Origin: Aspidapion aeneum
Lineage: Eukaryota > Arthropoda > Insecta > Coleoptera > Brentidae
Direction: 5' to 3'
Length of the DNA stretch: 64,000 nt
NCBI GenBank assembly: GCA_963576565.1
Contig: OY755042.1
Coordinates: forward strand, 109,173,314-109,237,313
Shown here: in pieces, positions 11,611 through 23,021 of the stretch
How positions within the stretch are numbered: the stretch's first letter is position 1
How the letters are laid out: every line of letters begins with the position of its first letter
Notes under the pieces: model-generated
Database searches by the model: none
Told to the model about the DNA's origin: nothing
The model's input: only the letters and a program-made list of their open reading frames with translations
Program-made: the position numbers and the translations under genes

Positions 11611-11769
11611 AAGTGGCGTATATAAGGAGGGGGGGCTGGGGGCCCGACCCCCCCCGAAGCTGAGATTTTTTAGATATTTTCCACACATTTCATAAATACA
11701 AACATAAAATAGCCCCCCCCCAAACTGTCTCGGGCCCCCACCCGAAACTTTTTTCTATATACGCCACTG
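11611..11769. mobile_element. hAT-like MITE with perfect 8-bp target duplication
   Basis: The ends AAGTGGCGTATATA and TATACGCCACTG are inverted partners. The flanks are CTTTGGTG at 11603-11610 and CTTTGGTG at 11770-11777, a perfect 8-bp duplication. The interior is a G run and a C run. Confidence 0.8.
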
Positions 11770-11777
11770 CTTTGGTG

Positions 11778-12414
11778 CAACAGCGATTTTCTCTAAAACG
11801 GGTAAAGATGCAAAAATTTACAGAAAACAAAAAATTTCTAAATTAAACAAGCATTGTATTTCTTGTTTTAAACTACCTACCAGTGGCCTACAAAGGAAAA
11901 AAATCCAGGGGAAAGGCGACATGACCGCGAAAAAATACCACTCTGTAGATTTTAGCCTTATTTGGCATGTCTAATAGTGAAGTGCCTGTAGCTTAATATA
12001 CGTGCTAAATTTGACCTAAATATCTCAAGAACGGCACGAACTTTTAAAAAAAAACTATAACAATAAAATAAAATTTGTATGTCGAAAACAAGGCGTTTGA
12101 AGACCTATGTTTATATAAAATGTTTATCTCGACATCACTTAAGGAATTCAACACTAAAATTATGTTATTGAATTTTAAAACACTCGGTATATATTTTTTT
12201 GTTTTATATATTTGTATTTTTTTTATTACTTTATCTTTTTATTGTTTCCCTAATTTTATAATTCTAAAACTTTTTAAAACCAATTAAAATATAAAATAAA
12301 AGTAAACAATATAAAGAAACAAAGAGGCCATTGCATAAAGAAAGAAACATTTAAAGTAATATTTAAAAAACTAAAAGTGACATATAAAATTTAATACAGT
12401 TTTATACAGGGTGT
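11778..12414. other. Intronic DNA without a recognisable gene
   Basis: AT-rich. The 70-codon open frame at 12075-12287 is a hydrophobic, T-rich low-complexity translation with no family resemblance, so I do not call it a gene. Confidence 0.4.
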
Positions 12415-13032
12415 CCCAACTAAAAGGTAACAGAGGTGTATTTGAGGACACGTCGATTTTGTTTGCAAGGGGGACACTTTTTGGCTATCTTGAAATTTTT
12501 GTAGCACACACCATCTTCGAGGGGTATACTTTACTTCTCTACTTTGAATAGGGAAAGTGGTTCTAGTGATACCTTGTTTTGATGTCCTCTTAAATTTCTT
12601 GACAACCGTTTCGAAAATTTCGAAAATCTATCCATTAGTTTTTGAGATATTTGCTTTCAAATTTAACATGGAATGATAAAATAAAAATTAAAATATAAAA
12701 TTCTGATTAAATTTTAATTTTATCAGTCCATGTTAAATTTGAAAGTTTAAAGACAAATATCTCAATAACTAATAGATAGATTTTTGAAATTTTAACACGG
12801 TTGTAAAAACATTCAAAAGGACTTCAAAACATGGTATTACTAGACCCACTTTCTCTATTCAAAATATAGGGGTAAAGTATACTCATCGAAGGAGGTGCAT
12901 GCTACAAAAATTTCAAGATAGTCAAACAGTGTCCTCCTCGCAAACAAAATTAACGTGTCCGAGCGTTTCTCCAAATCTGCACGAAAAATTGCCAAAAACA
13001 CCTGTGTTACCTTTTAGTTGAGACACCCTGTA
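12415..13032. mobile_element. Foldback MITE FB1, intact copy
   Basis: It runs from TACAGGGTGTCCCAACTAAAAGG to its mirror CCTTTTAGTTGAGACACCCTGTA. Both halves are inverted copies along nearly their whole length (for example gacactttttggctatcttgaaa against caagatagtcaaacagtgtc), with the centre near 12710. The RNA or single strand would fold into one ~300-bp hairpin. Other copies at 3179-4596 and 28035-29432 are interrupted. Confidence 0.9.
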
Positions 13033-13519
13033 TAAGAGAAAAAATAAGGGCCTTCACTACAGTAAATTAAATATAAAAAATCGAATTTTAAAAAGTTTAA
13101 GAAAAATCAAAACCATGCACCATTACAACCGAAAACGAATAACAATGTTATTTCTATAAAAGTCTAAACTAAGCTTAATTCCTGTTTAAGCAAAAATGGT
13201 AGTAAGAAAAAAAACCTTGGCAACTTCAAATATCAATTAACTATATTGTCACATTTCACAGGCGATTGATAATTGACGAAAAAAAACTAAATTTGCACCT
13301 CTATCAGCATTTTAGTACTATTTTCGCTACGTAGACTTAAACATTATTTAGTATACTTTTTGTTAGTGGTTGTTGCGTGTTTAATACATACCTAACTTAA
13401 CTCTTGAAGCATCAAATCAATTTTAATGCGAGTTCTTAGTCGTTTTTGAGTTATTAGACATTGACAATTACTCTAAATTAATCATAATAGTGGTAAAGAA
13501 GAATTTAAAATACAACAAA
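13033..13519 (+). other. Intron and upstream flank of exon 1C
   Basis: Repeat-free, AT-rich stretch just before exon 1C; probably holds its promoter and 5'UTR. No initiator motif like that of 1A and 1B was found. Confidence 0.4.
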
Positions 13520-13576
13520 ATGTTGGGGGTGGGGATACTTAAAAAAATCTTATTTGGATACGTATCACTTTTTACG
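13520..13576 (+). CDS. Tetraspanin exon 1C (alternative first coding exon)
   Basis: Nineteen codons (MLGVGILKK... ending YVSLFT) run to a GTAAGT donor in phase 0. The layout is that of 1A and 1B: a tail with LKK just before a hydrophobic run. The bases before the ATG (tacaacaaa) do not match those of 1A and 1B, so this copy is older or of a different origin. No cysteine. Less certain than 1A and 1B because the hydrophobic part is shorter and interrupted by G-Y. Confidence 0.78.
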
Positions 13577-14624
13577 GTAAGTTTGAATTTTAAAATGGTG
13601 TTTTAAAAAAAGATTTCACTACTGATGCAAAGTATTTTTGCACTAAATATAAAATTTTTAAGACGTTTAAAAACATTCCTTTTTTTAAATAATTTCTAAT
13701 GTATGTCAAGTGTCGCAAGTTTGTTAAATTTGTTGAATATTATACATTCTTGTAACCGATTACCAATTAAAATAAACACCTAGTAATTATTTAATTTTAA
13801 TATTTCTAAATATAAAGTTACACTAAAAATTTTACTTTCTCACTAATTTTGAAATTAAAATGTAATTTGCCCTCGTGGGATGCTGACTGTGCGGAACACT
13901 GACTTTCTAAAGAGTTCACGTCCACAGTCAATCCAGATTTTATCATAAACAATTATCTCTTATTATTAAAACTGGAAGAAAATACCTTTGAGGAAACAAT
14001 AAAGACTGAAAATAATTTTCTCAATGTACACAAATTTTTTAAATTAAAAAGAATCTTGCGAGGACCCAGTCAAAAAACCAAAATAAAAAAGAGAGGGGGT
14101 ACACACCTAAATAACACATTTTTGACGTTATTCAAAAAATAATTTTTCGTCGAAAACAATACCTATTGCTGAGCGGGTTAGGAAGGTAAAAATACTTATC
14201 GTTTCCCTAATTCTTGAAAATAGTTAGGTTCATACCTAATATAGATATTTTTAACGACTTTGTTATAATAAAAACAAAAAATCGTTATTCTTTAAAAAAA
14301 AATTAATGGCATTAATCATCACCAAACCTCTAAGGTTAATTGGCAAATTCTGTCAACGGCCGTGTAGCTTTTAAGTATGAGTTGATCTTATAAACTTAAT
14401 TAATAAGAAAAATAAACTGTTAATAGATGAATCACTTTTAAATATCGTACCACTTATAGACCGGGAAAATATAAAGAATTGAAAAAAAATAAGTCAGCTT
14501 TTTTTTGGTTTACTGATTTTTGGGCCAGAGATTATTTAAAAACTAGATATTGTATTTCACAAACAACCAAAATAAAAAGAGTACATCATGCATTTGACAT
14601 TAACATTGAAAAAGCGGAAAATTG
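13577..14624 (+). other. Start of the long intron to exon 2
   Basis: Non-coding. It includes the right-end fragment of the ttcctagcc repeat at 14092-14192 (..cgtcgaaaacaatacc...gcgggttaggaaggt). Nothing else recognisable. Confidence 0.4.
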
Positions 14625-15760
14625 GTTTAGAGAGCCTAACCAAACTCGCTATACTTTGATTTTGTCGCGACCTTGTCAAAACGGCGGAGGGTGTCAGTTG
14701 TTATTTTTATTGTGTTTTTGTTGGAAAAGAAAGCAATACTTGGATTTTCTCTACTCTAATAGAATGAGTCACGTTTTAAGACCGTGAATGGTTTTTGATA
14801 GTTATATTTTATTTCCTATTAAATTAAAAAAACTGGCAACAACACAAATAAACAAAACAGCGTTTGACAAGAACTTGTAAATTAGAGAACAAAATGTCAA
14901 TGTGTAAAAAAGGCGAGACGGCGGCCATTTTGGATTTGTCGCTTAAACCAAGGCCAACACAAAAATAGAGGCCACGACGCTGAAAAATTCAGCTGTTCTC
15001 CGGGGGCTGAATTTTACTTTGAGTCTTATGGGAGGTCAGACGTTTTTTATTATATTTTCAAAATGGCACTACAGATTTCCGCGAAATTTCAGTAAAATAT
15101 TCTTAGACACCATCACAATATTCCACCAAAGTTTTGTAAGGAAGCAACATGATTAAAAGGTTAAAATCTTCAAGATTTAGCATTCCTTATTTTGAATTCA
15201 AATTACCCGCCATGTACCACATGCCAACTGTTATATTTGACATGTATTTGACTTTGTCATCTGTGATTGTCACATTCGCTTCTGCTTTAAACTCAATTTT
15301 TATGTGAGCTAATGAAGCGGCTCTAAAAAATTAAGGATTACCATAGATTTTAAAAAAATTGTTCTGAAAGAATGTAATAAAAACCGAACCGAACCGAACC
15401 GAACCGAATCTCAAAAGCGGCTTTATTAAAAAAAAATCCAATATTCATGAACTGTCTTTCCAACTTCAATATTTTAAAGAAAATCAGCCCCGGATGTGAC
15501 GTCAACAAAGTGGATTTGGCTTGACATTTTGTTCTATGGCTTAGAACGTTTAGAAATTTCAAGTGCTTGTTAAGTTTGGGACAGAATCTAACTATTAAAA
15601 AGTGTTCTTAGAATATTACTTTTTTCATCAGAGTAGGAAAAGTCCAAGCATTTCTTTCTTTTCCAACAAAAATAACATGACAGTCTTCGCCATTTTGACA
15701 AGGCGGCGATAAAATCAAAGTATAGTAAGTGTGGTTAGGCTTCCTAACGTGTTGCCTACA
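14625..15760. mobile_element. DNA-type element with ~140-bp inverted ends
   Basis: The left end gagagcctaaccaaactcgc..tttgattttgtcgcgaccttgtcaaaacgg pairs with the right end ccattttgacaaggcggcg..tcaaagtatagtaagtgtggttaggcttcc. The pairing extends into ..tttgttggaaaagaaagcaatacttgga. The 102-codon frame at 14479-14787 is just this inverted end translated. A related terminal piece occurs inside the MITE at 48066-48528. Transposase not seen. Confidence 0.7.
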
Positions 15761-15795
15761 TGTGCCCTTATATTTCAGCCAAATCTTTCATGGTG

Positions 15796-16390
15796 TAGGG
15801 AAGAGCGGGGCAAGATGACGTTGTTAAGGAATTGAGCTCCCTAGAAAATACACAAACTCGGTTTTGACTCAAAAACTTCGTTTAATTTTTTAGATGGATG
15901 TTTTGGTTTACAAACAAATTTTAAAAGAAGACAAAAATTTAGATACTAAAAATCTACACAGCAAAAAACTTAAAAAATGCATTTTAGTCATCTTGTCCCA
16001 CTAGCCGAGTAAGTTGACGAGCCTATTGGAGCAAGATAACGACTAGACGCATAGGTCACAAATGAACTTTTCATATGAGGTGCACGCCTCATGCCACCAA
16101 CCCTCACACCCTCCACATTTAATCCAGTCCTCTATTGGAGGTTAATTCCATGGTTTCTGGCATCCTGGACAGAAAATATTTCAATTTTTCTTTTTTGTGT
16201 CTGGTAGGCTTTGATTAACATCATTAAAAACTTTCTTTTTAATTTTTAAGACTTTACCATGGGCTTTATTTTTATTTTCTGGTTCAATTTTTTCCAAGTT
16301 CTTTTTTTTAAGCTCTTTTTTATTTGGAGTCGACGTTTTAATGGAAGCTCTCTGCTCTAACAAATTCGTCATCTTGCCCCCGCCTCACGG
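15796..16390. mobile_element. TIR element, 'gcggggcaagatgacg' ends
   Basis: GCGGGGCAAGATGACG near 15806-15821 pairs with CGTCATCTTGCCCCCGC near 16367-16384. The inside has a lysine-rich 63-codon minus-strand frame (16372-16181) with no family match that I recognise; it might be a relic of a transposase tail or chance. Confidence 0.6.
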
Positions 16391-16689
16391 TACAATTTTT
16401 TAGTAAAAAATAAAAACAAAAAAGGACCAATTAATTTAAGATGGTCATTTACATGTTATATTGGAAACATAATCAATAATTTCCTAGTTACCACCCAAGA
16501 TTATTTTTATATTAGATTTGTTCGCAAAATTATTTTTCAGCAATCAAATTTTATAAGCAGGCACTTGGGATATAGATACTGTACTAAGATTATTCTTACG
16601 AGCTCTATCAACCTTTAACCGATAAAACTTTTACTTTAAATTTTAAAGGGTTCTAACCCCCGCTCTCCCCTACCCACTTTTTTATTTTT

Positions 16690-17415
16690 AGCTCACACAT
16701 ATACTATACTATAGTAGTGTGAGCTATGGTGATCCTAATTTTTTCGAGAAAAAAAAAGTTGCTGCGATTTCAAAATTTTTTATATATCTTTGCATTTCAG
16801 ATGATTTTGAAACTTTTTTGTTGCGCCGTCTGTCTGTCTGTCTGTCTGTATGTCTGTCTGTCTGTCTGTACCGACCAACGCGCATAACTCAAAAACCGCT
16901 TGGCCGATTTTAATGAAATTTGGTACCTAGGCTGGGTCTTGGGTCGAGATGGTCCCATTTAAAAATGAACAAAATCCACCGAACACAAACCAAATAAAAG
17001 GGTGGGGGTAGATTTCAAAAATTAGAGTTTATGTGAAAATATGGCGTGTGTGATATCAAACGAAAGGTAATTGAGTCTGCAGTTAAAAAAATACATTTCA
17101 ATTTATTTTTAAAAAAAGGGTGGGGGTATATTTTAAAAATTAGAGTTTAAGTGAAAATATGGCGTGTGTGATATCAAACGAAAGGTAATTGAGTCCGATG
17201 TTTAACAAAATACATTTTAGTTTTTTGTTTTTTTTAAGGGTGGGGGTAGATTTCAAAAATTTGAGTTTAAGTCAAAACATGGCTTGTGTGGTATCAAACA
17301 AAATGTAATTTAGTCTGGAGTTGAATAAAATATATTTCAGTTTTTAGTTATATTAGCTCACACGTACACTATAACTATAGTACCTAGTGTGAGCTTAGGG
17401 GCCCATATATTGGCA
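16690..17415 (+). repeat. Dispersed repeat 'agctcacac' (copy 1) with hairpin ends
   Basis: Both ends have palindromic caps: agctcacac..gtgtgagct at 16690-16725 and 17355-17395. Inside is a (CTGT)n tract, then the phrase gcttggccgattttaatgaaatttgg, then about three imperfect direct repeats of gggtgggggtagatttcaaaaatt..gtgtgatatcaaacgaaaggtaatt. A second copy lies at 52828-53600 in the same orientation. The open frame at 16719 is simple-repeat translation. Confidence 0.8.
16823..16872 (+). repeat. (CTGT)n microsatellite
   Basis: Runs of CTGT interrupted once by CTGTATG. It is part of the dispersed repeat and expanded further in the copy at 52966-53032. Confidence 0.9.
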
Positions 17416-17806
17416 CAGTATTTTTTTTGGTTGTGCAATACAATTTTTGGCTGTTCTATAATCTCTGACACTGTTCGTGGGGGTAGGGGGGTCTTATAGT
17501 GGTTTAGAATTACCTTGTCTTTATTTTTCATTTGTATACCATTTTACCATTAAAAAAATAATAATACTAATTTCCTTTACTGAAAAACCCAACAATTTGC
17601 CCCACCTTTGAGAGTGAATAAGACGCTTTTATAGCTCAGTAGAATGCATATGTGTGTGTGTGTTATTTCCATTTTAAAAACAAAATTGCGCAAGAGCGCA
17701 TAATATAATTAATAATAATTAAACTTGCAAATGAGAAAAACATCACATTAAACTTTTATATACAGGGTACAAATAATACATAGATTATTTTTAAAAAAAA
17801 GCACCC

Positions 17807-18015
17807 AAAACTGTTAAATCTACTTGTAACTACTAGTCGCAGTTGGGTACCAAAGTTATAGGTATACCTATAATGTACGAAATGCTTCAACTTTTAGTTT
17901 TGATGCCCAAAGCGCACTTACGAAATTATACAGTTTTGTATTTTCATTGACCAGGTTACTTGGTTATTTTGTACCCAACGGCGACTAGTAGTTACAAGTA
18001 AATTTAACAGTTTTT
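17807..18015. mobile_element. Small foldback with ~47-bp arms
   Basis: aaaactgttaaatctacttgtaactac..gttgggtaccaaa at the left is mirrored by tttgtacccaac..gtagttacaagtaaatttaacagttttt at the right. A further arm of the same sequence at 18060-18105 has its partner at 19680-19722 and encloses the GC-rich element. Confidence 0.75.
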
Positions 18016-18059
18016 ATTAAACCTAAAAGTTGGAAATAATTTTTTTTTTTACACCCAAC

Positions 18060-19722
18060 TGGTTAATTTACTTGTAACTGTTAGTCGCCGTTGGGTACAA
18101 AATTACTCAATAACCTGATTCATGAAAATACCCAACTGGGGGATGGGAATATTCGCCGCGGCCGATTCGCTGCAGCCGATTCGCTGCGGCCGATTCACCG
18201 CGGGACAATTCGCCGCCGGCCTATTCGCCGCGGGGACAATTCGCCGCAAGATTTTTTTTTAATGATATTACCATTGGCAATTGTTTAAACAGTTTTATTT
18301 AGCTTGACTTCATATAATATATTTGTTTATTTGTTTGATCTTAACTTTTTCAAACTTTATCAACTAGTTATTTGGTGGTTAGTATAATACAATTCAACAT
18401 TTTTTTTATTAGAAAAATAAATAAAATGGCGGATTTTCCTATTTATGAACCAATTTGCCTCAAACTTGAAACATCGCGGCGCTTAAGGTAACTTAATACA
18501 ATTTTTGACTTAAATTTAAAAAACTGAAAATGGGGGATGGGAATATTCGCCGCGGCCGATTCGCTGCAGCCGATTCGCTGCGGCCGATTCACCGCGGGAC
18601 AATTCGCCGCCGGCCTATTCGCCGCGGGGACAATTCGCCGCAAGATTTTTTTTTAATGATATTACCATTGGCAATTGTTTAAACAGTTTTATTTAGCTTG
18701 ACTTCATATAATATATTTGTTTATTTGTTTGATCTTAACTTTTTCAAACTTTATCAACTAGTTATTTGGTGGTTAGTATAATACAATTCAACATTTTTTT
18801 TATTAGAAAAATAAATAAAATGGCGGATTTTCCTATTTATGAACCAATTTGCCTCAAACTTGAAACATCGCGGCGCTTAAGGTAACTTAATACAATTTTT
18901 GACTTAAATTTAAAAAACTGAAAATGGTGGATCCAAAATGGCGGATTTTCCCATTTATAAACCGATTTGCATCAAACTCGGAACTTTGAGATCTTTCAGC
19001 TCGCTGATTATTATTTTTAACTAAAATTTACAAAAAATCAAAATGGCAGTTCCACAATGGCGCACTTTCTTGTTTATAAACCGATTTGCCTCAAAATTGG
19101 GGGGGGCTGATTTTTCTGGGGGAGGGGGCGAAGCCTCATGATGGCGTATTTTATACTCTTTAATCTTTTTATTCATAAAATATGTGAAGAATATCTAAAA
19201 AAATCTTAGGCTTGGGGGGGGCCTAGGCCCCGAGGAATCCGACATTTTTAAGATTAATTAATTAATTTAGATTAAAAATTGTATTGAGTGAGGCAAATCG
19301 GTTTATAAATAAGAAAGTGCGCCATTGTGGAACCGCCATTTTGATTTTTTAAAATTAACTTAAAAATAATAATCAGCGACCTGAAAGATCTTAAAGTTCC
19401 GAGTTTAATGCAAATCGGTTCATAAATGGGAAAATTCGCCATTTTGGATCCGCCATTTTATTTATTTCTCTAATAAAAAAAATTGTTGAATTGTATACTA
19501 ACCCCAAATACCTAGTTGGAAAAGTTTCAAAAAAGTTATGATCAAACAAATAAACAAATATATTATATAAAGTCAAGCTAAATAAAACTGTTTAAACAAT
19601 TGCCAATGGTAACATCATAAAATAAAAAATCTCGCGGCGAATTGTCCCCGCGGCGAATCGAATATAAATTTTGTACTTAAGTGCGACTAGTACTTACAAG
19701 TAAATTTAGCAATTGGGTGTTT
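18060..19722. mobile_element. Composite foldback with GC-rich 'ttcgccgcgg' repeats
   Basis: A 394-bp block starting ggatgggaatattcgcc at 18141 is repeated in direct orientation at 18535 with almost no change, and a third partial copy (gcggattttcccatttataaacc) follows at 18940. The mirror image runs 19262-19665 (ending ..gcggcgaattgtccccgcggcgaat). Each block starts with eight or so short repeats of TTCGCCGCGG/ATTCGCTGCGG in otherwise AT-rich DNA. A G-rich hAT-like relic sits near the centre (19078-19240). Confidence 0.75.
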
Positions 19723-20276
19723 TTTCTTATTAAATTTTTTTTGCCACTGCTGTGTAGGCTAGGAAGGTAAAAGGAAGGTAAAAAGTAACTGTGATTTGCT
19801 TCCGACTTATTTTCCTGTTTGACAAAGTGTGTTTAAAAAAAATTATAAATGATTAGTTTAAAATATCCATGAATTTAAGTTGTTTTTAAGTAAAAAACAA
19901 ACAATCGCATTCTCTGTTACTTAAAGGAAGTAGGTAATTTTAAACACAATAGCAAAATCAAGAAATTGTTTTTTTTTGTAATTTAGACAATTTTCCCTAA
20001 GTCGAGGACGCCAGCATAATTAACTCTCAGATTGGTTTCAGTTTTTCTCAAATTAAATTCTTTAAAAAAATTTAACTGTTTAATTTTATTCAAAGCAAGG
20101 TTAATTTTTTTTTATTTTGATTTTTATCTTATTTTTTGGGTCTAAAAATGTGGTGCAAGGTAAAACAATGGGACAATAGCCAGCTTTTTATGAATTTGAA
20201 AGAAGCCAGTGGCGCAGAATTCTTTTGTTTGTATGTCAAAACTATATTACTCAAAAAATTTAAATCAGAGATTAGA
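19723..20276. other. Intronic DNA, no gene
   Basis: Contains a solitary end of the ttcctagcc repeat (gtaggctaggaaggtaaaa, 19755-19773). Otherwise AT-rich without structure. Confidence 0.4.
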
Positions 20277-20542
20277 GAATTATTGAAATACAGCCAGGCT
20301 ATAATAGTGCCAGGCACTATATTGACAGTTTCACATTGAAAACTGACAGTCAATCCTTCAAAATTGACATACCTAAGTCGAATTTAAAACTTTCGTCGTT
20401 TATTTTCCTATAAGGAAGGCACTATTCCGGTTCATATAGTAAACAAAGGCCGTATGTTAAAAGATCACAGCTGATATTACAATGTGAAGGTGTCAAAATA
20501 GTGCCTGGCACTATTATAGCCTGGCTTTATTTTAATAATTCT
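20277..20542. mobile_element. MITE with 'gccaggctataatagtgccaggcac' ends (copy 1)
   Basis: The ends ttattgaaatacagccaggctataatagtgcc and ggcactattatagcctggctttattttaata mirror each other. Each end has its own palindrome, atagtgccaggcactat. The open frames on both strands here are mirror readings of the same repeat. A larger relative lies at 48755-49133. Confidence 0.8.
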
Positions 20543-21209
20543 TCATTATAAAAGAGCTGGTCCACATTCATAAAGAAGGGCATTCTCACCAAGCAGGGAC
20601 TTTTTTGATTCTTACGATTTAATATTTCTCGATATTTTAAATTTTTATGTAATTTTCTGAGATTGATCTACGTATTGGTCTGTTATTGATTGATAGTCAG
20701 ATTTCCAGCCACCTTCTTCTTCAGTCCATAATTCGAGCATTCTAGTAAAATCTTAAAATATTGTCAGTTCTATAACATAACAAGGGTAGTATAATAGTAT
20801 ATTGTAGTTGTCCAAAACGTCACCATTTTTTAATATACAGGGTGTAATATAAATAATTCAAAGAAACAACAAAGGTGGAAGGTCAAAAGTTGAAGAGTGA
20901 GGGAAAACTGTAAATTTCGAAAATGACAAATTTGATAATGTCCAATAATTTGGTGATAAATTATATATAAAAATATTCTATAGCTTTTTTACAAAAAAAT
21001 CACGGGTTAAGAAGATACTTACAGTGTGGCCAAATAATCTTTGCAATAAGTATCAATTTGACATTTTTTTAAAGAGTTTTTATGAGCTATTAAATTTACA
21101 AAAAAAAAATTGAGATAGATATTTATACTTGTCTAAAGGCCCCTTAATAATTACACAAAATATTAATATTAGCACTACATTTAATAACTTTAATATATTA
21201 ATAATAATA
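20543..21209. other. Intronic DNA, no gene
   Basis: AT-rich. tacagggtgtaat at 20836 marks the start of a dispersed repeat of unknown length. Confidence 0.4.
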
Positions 21210-21211
21210 TA

Positions 21212-21690
21212 CAGTGAAACCTCCTATAAGCGGACACTCATGGTTTCGTCGATTTTGTCCGCTTATTGGAGGTGTCCGCTTATGAGAGGGAACTGCGAAA
21301 TTTTAATTTATATTTATTAACAATTTCCGCTGCTTGAGTTTTTCCGATATTAAATTTTTCAGCGATTTTTCGTGCTGATAGATGTTTCTTCTCCGAAACG
21401 TTAAGAGCTTCCATTTTTTCACGTAAACTAAGAAATTTTTACTAGGTGCCATTTCATAGAGATCTGTTGTCGTGCAGCGCTTCGTCCCGTTGTCAGAGGT
21501 TCGGGTCCGGTTAAGGGAAGTTTCAAAAGGTTTTAACCAAAAAAATTGTTCGCGTCCGGTAATTAGAGTGTCCGGTTATAGAAGTGAATTTTACATGTAA
21601 AGAAATAGGGAAAAGCTTGGTTCTAACAAATTTGTCCGGCTAAAGGGAGTGTCCGGTTACTAGAGGTGTCCGCAAGGAGAGGTTTCACTG
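21212..21690 (-). mobile_element. Pogo/Tigger-like DNA transposon relic with TA duplication
   Basis: The ends CAGTGAAACCTC and GAGGTTTCACTG are perfect inverted partners. They are flanked by TA on both sides (21210-21211 and 21691-21692), the Tc1/mariner/pogo target. The minus strand from about 21432 to 21319 codes SLREKMEALNVSEKKHLSARKIAEKFNIGKTQAAEIVN, a CENP-B/pogo type helix-turn-helix. Subterminal copies of gtccgcttat/gtccggttat recur. It is an internally deleted, non-autonomous relic. Confidence 0.85.
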
Positions 21691-21692
21691 TA

Positions 21693-21932
21693 GTAGATTT
21701 GATGCAAAATGTAATATAACTTCTTTTTTCTTTTGACCTTTACTACCAATCCTTAAAGTTCGGTGCATTATTAAAATATTATCTATATATAGGGTAAAAA
21801 TCTAATGATGCGCTGCTGGGATTATAGGTACACATCTTTCATTAATTTTATATCCAAAAAAGGAATAAAACTAGGTTTATAACATGTAATACAAATGATA
21901 AACATGTATTATAGATAGATACCTACTTAAGC
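21693..21932. other. Intronic DNA, no gene
   Basis: No repeat boundary or open frame recognised. Confidence 0.4.
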
Positions 21933-22048
21933 CATGGGCGCACCCAAGAAGAGGGACTTCGGGGCCAGGGCCCCCCTCCAAGCACAAGGATTTTTTATAT
22001 ATTTTCCATATACTTCATGAACAAATAAATGGATCCACGACGGATCAG

Positions 22049-22952
22049 ATACTTTCCTAACCCATTAGCATACTCCAAGTAAACTCCATGCTATATCAAC
22101 CTTAAAAACAGTTTTTTGTAAATATCTCCGAAACAAAAGCTCCTACCAAGTTTTTGGTTATTACACAAATTTTTGGAAAAAACATAACCTCCTATTTCCC
22201 GAAAACCGCATATGGATACGACGCTCCACTAAAAAGTTATCATTTTTTAAACTTTTTAACTGTCAAAAAACTGTCATTAGCATTAATGAATTTTGACCAA
22301 AATCTAATCAGCTCGTTACAGTGTTGAATACTATTTTACCTAAAACTTTCATAAAAATCGGTTTAGCGGCTTAGGAGCTATCGCGTTACGGACAGAGTTA
22401 AGTACACACACACACACACACAGACAGACATCACATCACATCAGACGATACTGCTAGGGTTGTTTATAATACACCAAAATAACAAATTTTCGGCGTTATC
22501 TCAAAAAAAAAATTTCGTCGAAAACAATACCTTCTCTAGCCATTGCTGTGCGGGCTGCATATTTGTATACAACACCCAGGATCGCCAGTCGGCTTTCGCC
22601 CGAACATCTCTGGTAAATAGCAGACGATATGGTAAATCGCTTGGGTAACTAACACCCGTGATCGCAAAAATGTTCGTTAAAAATCAGTCTGGATTTCAGA
22701 ACCACAATCTTTCTTAAGAAAAAATTCGAAAATTTCTAACATTCTATTTTTTTAAAACATACTCTCCTGACATCTTTCCCGGAATCCTAGAGAATGTGAA
22801 ACCTAACCGTTGTCAATCGATCGCCAACGTAATCGAACCGTGCCAATGTAGAATAGGGCTTCATTGACACGGTTATGGCAGCGTTCGGGCTACAACCGAA
22901 TCGCAATCATGGACGTCGTTTACAAATATGCGTGCGGGCTAGGAATGTAAAG
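22049..22952. mobile_element. TIR repeat family 'ttcctagcc' (copy 4) split by a Mutator-like insertion
   Basis: The left end atactttcctaacccatt pairs with the right end gcgggctaggaatgt. The interior matches the copy at 5414-5891 (ggttattacacaa.., gcattaatgaattttga.., an ACACAC/CAGACAGACA tract, ..cgtcgaaaacaataccttctctagccattgc). It is interrupted at 22557-22931. Confidence 0.7.
22557..22931. mobile_element. Mutator-like MITE with 9-bp target duplication
   Basis: The 375-bp insert has inverted ends GCATATTTGTA / TACAAATATGC. It is flanked by GTGCGGGCT at 22548-22556 and again at 22932-22940. A 9-bp duplication points to the Mutator/MULE superfamily. Removing the insert and one duplication restores the host repeat (gctgtgcgggctaggaa). 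No transposase. Confidence 0.75.
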
Positions 22953-23021
22953 AATAAAATAAAATAAAATAATCAAGAGAACTCGGGCCCCTCCCAAGAT
23001 ATATTCCTGGGTGCGCCACTG

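Larger units (their letters stand above)
21933..23021. mobile_element. hAT-like element of the CAGTGGCGCACCC family carrying nested insertions
   Basis: The left end CCATGGGCGCACCCAAG and the right end CTGGGTGCGCCACTG are inverted partners; next to them are the family's typical internal flanks (ggggccagggccccc; gggcccctcccaagatat). The middle has been filled by the TIR element 22049-22952. Confidence 0.7.

Noticed and set aside
8741..13576. Three separate complete tetraspanin genes
   Set aside because: No exon 2, 3 or 4 sequence occurs between the first exons, so alternative first exons of one gene fit better.
14479..14787. A 102-codon open frame
   Set aside because: It is the translation of a terminal inverted repeat whose mirror lies at 15600-15760; no protein-family pattern.
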